Source of the DNA: Dissophora ornata
Lineage: Eukaryota; Mortierellomycota; Mortierellomycetes; Mortierellales; Mortierellaceae
Reading direction: 5' to 3'
NCBI GenBank assembly: GCA_025201705.1
Contig: MU617055.1
Coordinates: 1-25,207 of the forward strand
DNA length: 25,207 nucleotides
Shown: positions 19,127 to 25,207 of the stretch, piece after piece
How the letters are laid out: each line of letters begins with the position of its first letter
How positions within the stretch are numbered: position 1 is the first letter of the stretch
Position numbers and translations under genes: made by a program
Notes under the pieces: model-generated
Told to the model about the DNA's origin: nothing
Database searches by the model: none
Seen by the model: the letters and a program-made list of their open reading frames with translations, nothing else

Positions 19127-20066
19127 AGGATCGGGTCATCGTACGCCCCGCTGTGGACCACACAGACTAGGATCATACGGTCCCTCGTGCCCTTGCAGTC
19201 TTGGTTTCCATCCCGTCCCTTTTTTTTTTTTTGGTATTGCTGTTTGTAACAACAACGTGTTTCGGAAGCAGTTGCCTCCATGTCCTCTCTCTGTGCGCGT
19301 GCATGCGCCGTAGTTCGTGCTCTCGCTGCGGACTTTGATTTCCTGACATAGAACGAAACTGCGGCCAGAATGGGAACACAATTGGAGCAATTATGAAATC
19401 ACTGAGAGTGTGACAGAGACGGAGATGACGAACCTCTTTCCATGCGCATAATGATGACGACCCGGCAACATGGACCATGCTTCTCTTTCCCTCGTCGATC
19501 TCTCTGTCATGGTTCCCATTCTCCGTGGAACCATGTACGGGACCAGTATAATTGGTATGGAGCTGGCTGCGTCGCAAGTTCACGGACCCTGCATTCGCCG
19601 CAGCAATGCGTTAACAGAGACAAAGAGCAAAAGCAAAGGGGCGCATTGGCGCGTCTCCTTTGACTGCGTCGCTTTTCAAAAATAATTATGTTTAACAAGG
19701 TCGTGCATGGTTGGTGTTCCTCCTATGTATCTCGATCTCAATATTGGTCGCGGGCTCCTTTTATCTGCGTACAGTAGATCGGGTTGTACGTGAAGCCCCT
19801 TCACGCTCCCTTTTGGCGGCCGACATGGGGATCGACGTCTCCAGTCATGGCGCCCCACGAGGGTGCGCAACCGACTGCAAAAATGCACGAACCACCACTG
19901 TGTGGGCTGTGCGACCAAGTGTGACTGTTGCAGCGACGAGCCCCCCGCAAGCCACGAGGGGAGCAAACAACTCAAACAGGTGAGCACCTGTCCGGTGTCG
20001 CTTTTCCCCCTCATCCATCCCAACTCGCGTGCTCCAGCTGCAAAAAGAACATTAATAGCTCGACAA

Positions 20067-21947
20067 ATGGGTGATGCAGGATTCTTCAAGGTAACAACAG
20101 GGAGAGGCTGCAGCGCTGGGCAGTAAACACCATTAGTCCATCCCCTACAAGAGCGACAGGTCGCCATGGATACATCAACGCGTGTGCTAATCAGCATCTC
20201 AATACAATTCAGGGCACGAGTGCCGACCAGGACGCGCGGTTCAGCGACAAGCAAAAGAAGCTGCTTCGATCCATGCGCTTCCCGTCCGAGTTCAACCAAA
20301 AGGTATCCTTCGCTCGAGAGTTCTGACTTGTTCTCAGAGAGAGACTGATTTTCTGACTTTTTGTATTTCTCTTCGCCTATTCTAAAAGATCGACATGAAG
20401 AAGGTCAACTTGAAGGTCATTAAGGGATGGATGGCACAGCGTATCAGTCAGCTACTCGGGATCGAGGACGAGGTCGTTGTTGAGTACGCCTCTGGCATGC
20501 TGGAAGACGATGTAAGAAGCCTCCCCGCCGTCGCAGGCACTAGAAACCACACGGATAGACCTTTGTACAGGATTTGACTTTTTTTTTCCCTCCTTCATTT
20601 TCTTACAACTGATGTGGGGCCATGAAACATAGGTACCTGATCCAAAGATGATGCAGATCAACCTGCAGGGGTTCCTCGACAAAAACTCGCAGGTGTTTGT
20701 TCTGGAACTTTGGAAGCTGTTGATTAGTGCACAGAAGAGTCTGGGCGGAATCCCTCAACAGTTCCTGGATCAGACGAAGCAGGAGTTGCTTCAGGCCAAG
20801 GTAAAATCTCCTGAAACAGGGAGCGCTAACTGTATTCATTTACAAAACAGAAAAATCGTCAGCGATCAATAATGTCGATGCAGAAACTAACACCTTCGCG
20901 CTATTGCTTCTTTTATGTCATAGCGTATCAAAGAGTCTGAGCTGGCTAAAGTGAAGGAACAGGAGGAGAAGGAACGAGCTGTAGCGGAAGAAGTCAGGAA
21001 GAAGGCACAGGCCATTCGCGATGCCTCCAGGCCAAAGGCGTCGTCTCTCGGCAATGGAGTATGTTGTCGTTTATTACGGTCGTGGCATCTACAGGACAAG
21101 TTTAAATATGTGTACTGCTGATGAGACCGGTCAGAGTCTAACACCAACATTCTTTCTCTTTTCTTGCTTTCAGGATGCAGCTGATTCCAGGACGATGCTT
21201 CACGAAAGACCACGCGACGATCGCTACAGTAGGGAACATGACGGAAGGAGAGAAAGACATGGTCGTTCCAGGAGCAGGGATGGGCGGGACTCACATGACA
21301 GTCGGCGACATCATGAAAGTGGAAGACACGATCGACACCGGGATCGAAGCAGGGACAGGAATAGAGAAAAGGACAGGGAGAGAGAAAGAGAAAGAGAAAG
21401 AGACAGAGACAGAGACAGAGGCCGAGATTACCGTCGAAACTCTCGTCGTCATAGTCGAAGCCGCAGTCGCAGTTATAGTCGTGGACGCAGTGGTAAAGAA
21501 CACAGCAAGGAGCGAAGGAGTCATAAAGAGCAGCAACACCATGGACGCGACAGGAGTCGGGATCGTGAACGCGAACGCGAAAGGGATCGCGATCATGGAA
21601 GACATCGCGATGACACGAAGCGAAGACGTGTGCGTTCAGCAAGCCGATCCAAAAGCCGATCTAGAAGCAAATCTGGAGAACGATCGCCGGTGGCGCGTAG
21701 TAAAGTAACGTCCAGGTCCAGATCGCACAGTCCAGCCTCGGCAGGTTCAGATACTGCAGGACAAAACAAGAACGAGGAAACAAAGAATGGCAATGGAGAC
21801 GGCGCAGATACGAAACCTGCTACTGGTGCTGCAAAGGTCGATCCGAAAGCGTTGGAGAATAAGTTGCGTGAGAAGTTGCTTCGGGAGCGCGTTTTACAGT
21901 CGGTGAGGAACAAAAATGCACCAACATCGTCATCGTCATCGTCCTAG
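20067..21947 (+). CDS. SRRM1: SRRM1-like PWI-domain splicing co-activator with RS domain
   Basis: Homologue of serine/arginine repetitive matrix protein 1 (SRm160), a nuclear splicing co-activator. Six exons (20067-20090, 20213-20302, 20389-20511, 20633-20800, 20924-21058 and 21174-21947), all in phase 0, give 437 residues. The first exon codes only eight residues (MGDAGFFK). The N-terminus then continues GTSADQDARFSDKQKKLL, diagnostic for the family. The PWI domain follows (DMKKVNLKVIKGWMAQRI, LLGIEDEVVVEY, MMQINLQGFLDKN, LELWKLLISAQ). A charged coiled segment (RIKESELAKVKEQEEKERA) leads into a region from residue 181 dense in Arg-Ser, Arg-Glu and Arg-Asp dipeptides. The end is Ala/Lys-rich with a poly-Ser tail. 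AATAAA at 22032-22037 is a likely processing signal. It is shorter than the human protein, as expected for fungi. Because all introns are phase 0, exon skipping would keep the frame. Confidence 0.93.
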
Positions 21948-23181
21948 GAGATACAATTGTAAGATTATCTATATTTCTTGTTCTTTCACTCTTAGTTTGA
22001 CAACGCAGCATGCAGTTTTGGCTTTTCTTCAAATAAAAAAGTTGCCGCCCGAACAACAGTGTGTAGAAGCGAGTCGATGAAATACAGTCAACTTGTCGCG
22101 GGGATATTTGAGTTTTGAGAACGCTTCACAATTGAAACCGCGCCTGCGGAAGCGAACTTTTAAAAATACGCGAAACCACCTGCAGTGATGAGACACGCAA
22201 CACGCGTATGAAGTATTTAAATGTAGGTGGCGGTTGCTGCAAATGCAGTGCGGAGCATCCCTCGGTGGCCACGAGGGTGCGGAGGATTGGACCGAGGATT
22301 TCTAGGCCCTCCAGAATGTGGCGAGATAAAGAAGTCGTGTTACTGCAACAAATCTACCAAAAAAACCTGCCACATGCACTTGAGGGGACACAATCCGTTC
22401 TCTTCGTCACAAATGTGCGCTTTACCCCGGATGACCCTTGCTGCCCTTCGGGGGCGCAGTCAAGGAAACCTAGTACATTCCATGAACCAACTGAACAGCC
22501 TCTTCTTTTGTCGTCCTCATCATCTGCTTGGGGGGGGGGGACTTGACGAGCACTCAAAGGCCTCCTGGCTCGCCGCTCGAGATCCAACTTGCTCACTTGG
22601 TGTCTTGATTGGGGGTTGCGACGGAATGAGGAACCGACTCCTTATTCCCCGGCTTGTGATTGATCAACTCTTGGGGCCAGGAGAGCGTGCTTGTTGCACA
22701 GAGTCCAATTAAAAAGTCTATTTGGATGGGAGAAGAAAGTGTCGGTTTGTGCGTTGTGTGAAAGTTCAAAACAATAAATACAAATAAAAATAGAAGGCGC
22801 ATATCACATGAAGCAATGAACCTTCCAAAAGCTCACATATCTCATGGGAAAGTTTGAGTCAAAGAAAATCTGCGCACGTACTTCTTTGCATCTCCTCGTA
22901 GGAAAGCCGAAAGCAACACAACCTTCGCATGAACCACTAGTGGGGTTCTTTTCAACCAACATCAGTGACACACTGTAGACCATTGCCCAAAGCCCTTCCC
23001 CCATCCTCGCAGCCCTACAGACGCTAACCGAAAACATGTCTAGACCACATCCATGATCCCAACGCCCAAGACCAGGTCGCACAAAAATTAAAAGACAGCA
23101 ACTCATGTGCTCTCAAATAGATGAAGAGGAGGCGCGGTTTATATTCGACTCTGTATTTCTCATGAAGTGGGCGCTACGCAT
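21948..23181. other. Gene-poor interval between SRRM1 homologue and Cys-repeat membrane protein
   Basis: These 1.2 kb lie between two convergent genes, so no promoter is required here, and they are longer than the other convergent gaps in this window (about 220-260 bp). A plus-strand open frame runs 22227-22712, but its translation is Cys/Arg/Gly-mixed with no recognisable domain and lacks an ATG in good context. A 10-nt G run lies near 22531-22540. I see no tRNA, snRNA or repeat that I can support. Confidence 0.45.
22032..22037 (+). terminator. Polyadenylation signal of the SRRM1 homologue (AATAAA)
   Basis: AATAAA lies 85 nt after the stop codon at 21947, a normal 3' UTR distance. Use is inferred. 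Confidence 0.5.
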
Positions 23182-24261
23182 TTAACATGTACATGACGCC
23201 GAGGCAGAGTAGCAAGGACTAACACAAGTGCTTCGCGTGGATCCACATTGGACCTGGCAGGAAATATCGCTGCCGCAGCCAGTATTACACGAATTGTACG
23301 CCGCTGTGCAAGCGTCATTGCACTTATTGAAATTGCTGTTGCAGTTGTCGATACACGAAAACGGGTTCTGACTCGTTGTCGTTGTCGTCGGCGATGAAGA
23401 TGGTTGCGACATCGATGTCAATGTTGCCGAGGTTATCGTCGCAGTCGCGCTGGAACTGGCGGAGCTCGAGGGAGTGGACGTTGCTGATGACGGACTGATG
23501 TCCCGGGAATTGCGGTTGATCTGCGGCACTACGACACCAAGAACAACGCCCAAGACCACCGCGATGGCCACAATGAATATGCAGCATCCCCAAAAGACTT
23601 TGCGCCTCTTATGGCCCGATGATGCTGGGAAATGCGTTGTAACAGCGTGGATTGTTTCGCTGCTTTTATAGGGAGTATTGGGCGACGATCCAGTGATGCC
23701 AGGGCTATAGTTCACTGCTTGGTATTGGTTGGGGCTCTGCGGTGAGGGCGAGACGAAGGTGGCAAGGCTCACCGCCGCGTTCGGGAGTTGTTGCATTTCC
23801 GGTTGTTGAGAAGGAGGCACAGGGTATGGCTGTGAATATGGTTGAGGATGCCGGGGTGGCGGTTGAGTGTATGGCTGCTGATAATAGGACCCGGCAGGAT
23901 AAGGATAATCTGGGTGGGACATCTGGTGCGAAGTGCCATCTTCTGGCGCATAAATGGCATAGGCAGGAGGAGGCACGGAACTGGACCCCATGTCATGCAG
24001 GGGTTGTTGCTGCTGCTGCTGGACAGAGTGCGAGTCCACGTACCCATTTGCAGGTCGCGATAGTGGCGTGGGGTCGACTGCTTCCGTGTGAGGAGCACGT
24101 ACTCCAGATTCGTCAGGGGGTGGGGCAGGGGCGCCATCGGTCGTTGTTTGAGGCGCGCGTCCTCCGGCTCCACCAGTGTGCGGAGACCGCCTTTCGCTGC
24201 CCTCGGCTACCCAAGTGTTTTCGCTGGCGGCACTGAGCGACTGCGGGTTCGCAAGAGGCAT
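23182..24261 (-). CDS. Single-pass membrane protein with PPxY cytosolic tail and cysteine-repeat outer domain
   Basis: Intronless, 359 residues; I do not know a named family. Residues 1-220 are rich in Pro, Gln, Tyr and Ser and disordered, with a PPAY (PPxY) motif at 98-101, a poly-Gln run (81-86) and several PY-type repeats. A basic HKRRK (217-221) precedes the membrane segment (about 223-246, WGCCIFIVAIAVVLGVVLGV). By the positive-inside rule the N-terminus is cytosolic. Outside come a Ser/Thr-rich, probably O-glycosylated stalk (255-300) and a 57-residue domain with 12 cysteines. These are spaced C-x3-C-x6 repeatedly, with one x5 step in the middle (C329 to C335). A PPxY motif suggests binding to a WW-domain ubiquitin ligase of the Rsp5/Nedd4 type. 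A cell-surface sensor or wall-associated protein is a reasonable guess, not shown. Confidence 0.82.
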   Translation of the reverse strand: MPLANPQSLSAASENTWVAEGSERRSPHTGGAGGRAPQTTTDGAPAPPPDESGVRAPHTEAVDPTPLSRPANGYVDSHSVQQQQQQPLHDMGSSSVPPPAYAIYAPEDGTSHQMSHPDYPYPAGSYYQQPYTQPPPRHPQPYSQPYPVPPSQQPEMQQLPNAAVSLATFVSPSPQSPNQYQAVNYSPGITGSSPNTPYKSSETIHAVTTHFPASSGHKRRKVFWGCCIFIVAIAVVLGVVLGVVVPQINRNSRDISPSSATSTPSSSASSSATATITSATLTSMSQPSSSPTTTTTSQNPFSCIDNCNSNFNKCNDACTAAYNSCNTGCGSDISCQVQCGSTRSTCVSPCYSASASCTC

Positions 24262-24931
24262 GTCGATGGATAATTAATAATAATTATTATGAGACAAAGA
24301 GAAATATTTTTGTTGATCTGTTCTCTCGACGTGTCGTCAAGAGTGCGACAAAGGAAACGGAAAGGGGGGGTTGATTAAGGACAGGAATGAGAAAGCAATG
24401 AGGGGAGCGATGAGGGAAGCGATGAAGAGAAAATGCTGAGTTAAAACTCTTGAGCTCTCAGACCTGAGCTGCAGCTCGTGGGTGATTACACATTTTCAAA
24501 ACATTTGCATGCCCGAGTTCAGTAAACAGAGCATGTTCTAGGCTACGATGCCATGGATGCTGGGGATAAACAGTCGTAGTGGGTCTAAGGTCGACCGCCA
24601 CAATAAAGCTAGTGTCGACCGCCATCACACTTGTTTAAGTGCTTTAAGCTACTCCTGCTGTTGAGGCTGGATATGGTCCGGGCGAGGCTTTCTAACGAAT
24701 CAAGATAGTGTACAACCAGTCGCGTTCCCATGACTAACACAGCGGGCCCACACAACTATTGCCACCCCTCGTCAGTGTTAAAAACTTGAAGACATTCTCT
24801 ACCAAAAAATCTATCCTCTCCATCCTTTCCATGGCTCCCAGGTGCCTCTTTCCCAGCAGGCTCTGTAGCAACGTGCGGTCCGCGTCATGTGGGTCAAGTG
24901 TAGGTCCTGGACAGATCCCACCTTCGTGGTC
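24262..24931. promoter_or_regulatory. Intergenic region upstream of the Cys-repeat membrane protein
   Basis: About 670 bp without a supported gene. A 14-bp AT palindrome (ATAATAATTATTAT, 24277-24290) lies just upstream of the membrane-protein start. An 11-bp direct repeat, GTCGACCGCCA, occurs at 24590-24600 and 24614-24624. If the open frame at the right edge is a retroelement fragment, the part from about 24700 on may be its degraded 3' flank. Confidence 0.4.
24590..24624. repeat. Direct repeat GTCGACCGCCA, two copies
   Basis: Two perfect 11-bp copies (24590-24600 and 24614-24624) start 24 bp apart, separated by an AT-containing spacer. Each contains a SalI-type GTCGAC palindrome. They could be a paired regulator site for the membrane protein gene about 330-360 bp away, or part of a decayed element. 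Confidence 0.8.
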
Positions 24932-25207
24932 TTACAGACGCCCACCACAGGGACAGTAACCACCCTCAAGAATGTATCCATAGCCTTCGCTCCACTCGCC
25001 TCGGGGCCCGGTGTACTTTGCCTTCTTGTCTCTTGCTGTGATACCACGCTCCTTCTCGCGTTCGACCGTTGTCTTACATCTGGACTTCCAGATGAGCTCA
25101 GTCGCTTGTTTCTCGAGGTGTCCAACGAACTTGTGTATCACTGTGTGTGCTATTGACAGGGGAGTACTGAAGAGGGGAGCCCACTCCTTGATCAAACTGA
25201 TTGGCGT
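24932..25207 (-). CDS. Possible C-terminal fragment of a non-LTR (LINE-type) retrotransposon ORF2, cut by window edge
   Basis: The minus-strand frame is open from the right edge to a stop at 24932 (about 91 residues). The segment ELIWKSRCKTTVEREKERGI, with an upstream helix (HTVIHKFVGHLEKQATEL), resembles the tail of fungal LINE ORF2 proteins. In that tail, after the reverse transcriptase and RNase H domains, a W-x-x-R-x-x motif and an E-K-x-x-G-I motif recur; this is from memory of the family style only. The end carries GGYCPCGGRL. No catalytic domain is inside the window, so the assignment is tentative. A host gene of unknown function is the alternative. Confidence 0.4.
   Translation of the reverse strand, partial: TPISLIKEWAPLFSTPLSIAHTVIHKFVGHLEKQATELIWKSRCKTTVEREKERGITARDKKAKYTGPRGEWSEGYGYILEGGYCPCGGRL

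Larger units (their letters stand above)
19006..20066. promoter_or_regulatory. Divergent intergenic region between the 18229 gene and SRRM1 homologue
   Basis: About 1.06 kb lies between divergent starts. It holds the TATAAATA box of the left gene, a GTGTGTCT triple repeat (19025-19048) in its leader and a T tract near 19220-19231. The half near SRRM1 (about 19700-20060) is mixed sequence with no clear TATA. Several open frames of 60-207 codons exist on both strands, but none shows a domain or splice logic. Confidence 0.5.

Noticed and set aside
18229..19281. Longer 350-residue version of the acidic protein starting at the ATG at 19281
   Set aside because: A TATAAATA box lies at 19126-19119, downstream of that ATG and upstream of the ATG at 19005. 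The extra 92 residues are Lys- and His/Thr-rich translation of a T tract and GTGTGTCT repeats.
20851..20923. Alternative acceptor (AAAACAG) in the fourth SRRM1 intron
   Set aside because: It adds 73 nt, not a multiple of three, and puts the conserved charged segment out of frame.
21175..21708. 177-codon plus-strand frame inside the SRRM1 RS region
   Set aside because: It is a frame-shifted reading of the Arg-Glu/Arg-Asp/Arg-Ser repeats, giving periodic E/T/V runs. The SR-coding frame is the one joined by splicing.
22227..22712. 161-codon plus-strand open frame as a gene
   Set aside because: No well-placed ATG, no domain and mixed composition. It is kept only as an unexplained interval.
24811..25125. 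104-codon minus-strand frame overlapping the right-edge fragment
   Set aside because: It overlaps the better-supported frame at 24932-25207 in another register and has no recognisable motif.
1..25207. CRISPR array, tRNA, rRNA or spliceosomal snRNA genes
   Set aside because: No regular spacer-repeat pattern, tRNA B-box with cloverleaf, or snRNA core sequence was recognised by eye. A covariance-model scan would be decisive.

Overview
The window is nuclear DNA of a filamentous fungus. It carries multi-exon genes with short GT..AG introns (about 84-325 nt), a mitochondrial homoaconitase of the fungal alpha-aminoadipate lysine pathway, an SR-type splicing co-activator and pyrimidine-rich leaders. 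The intron density and the tandem FAD monooxygenases suggest an early-diverging lineage such as Mortierellomycotina/Mucoromycota. That placement is inference from gene style, not a sequence match.

Layout. 1-5.3 kb: two tandem minus-strand FAD-dependent monooxygenases. The first runs off the left edge and the second is complete. Both splice an 11-nt microexon that encodes part of the GD (FAD-binding) motif, and the first has an extra 19-nt microexon. 5.66-8.1 kb: homoaconitase (LYS4), minus strand, four exons, with a mitochondrial presequence. 8.1-9.55 kb: a divergent, repeat-containing promoter and leader region. 9.55-11.5 kb: a 610-residue, mostly disordered protein of unknown function. 11.7-13.8 kb: a type II membrane glycosyltransferase-like protein. 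14.08-16.2 kb: a secreted subtilisin-like (S8) protease with an I9 propeptide and a probable GPI-anchor tail, convergent with the glycosyltransferase. 17.35-18.0 kb: a GNAT acetyltransferase. 18.2-19.0 kb, minus strand: a small acidic, serine-rich protein of unknown function with an LIR-like motif. 20.07-21.95 kb: a PWI-domain/RS-rich SRRM1 homologue in six exons. 23.18-24.26 kb, minus strand: a single-pass membrane protein with a cytosolic Pro/Gln-rich tail (PPxY) and an outer domain of regularly spaced cysteines. 24.93-25.2 kb, minus strand: an open frame cut by the right edge that resembles the tail of a non-LTR retrotransposon ORF2.

The genes do not form an obvious pathway or biosynthetic cluster. 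The tandem monooxygenases look like a local duplication, and the rest is ordinary fungal gene order with divergent and convergent pairs. The observations most worth following are the conserved microexons in the monooxygenase pair, the 11-residue cysteine repeat of the membrane protein, and the unrecognised proteins at 9.55 and 18.2 kb. Exon boundaries were read by hand from GT/AG sites, phase continuity and family motifs. No database search was run.
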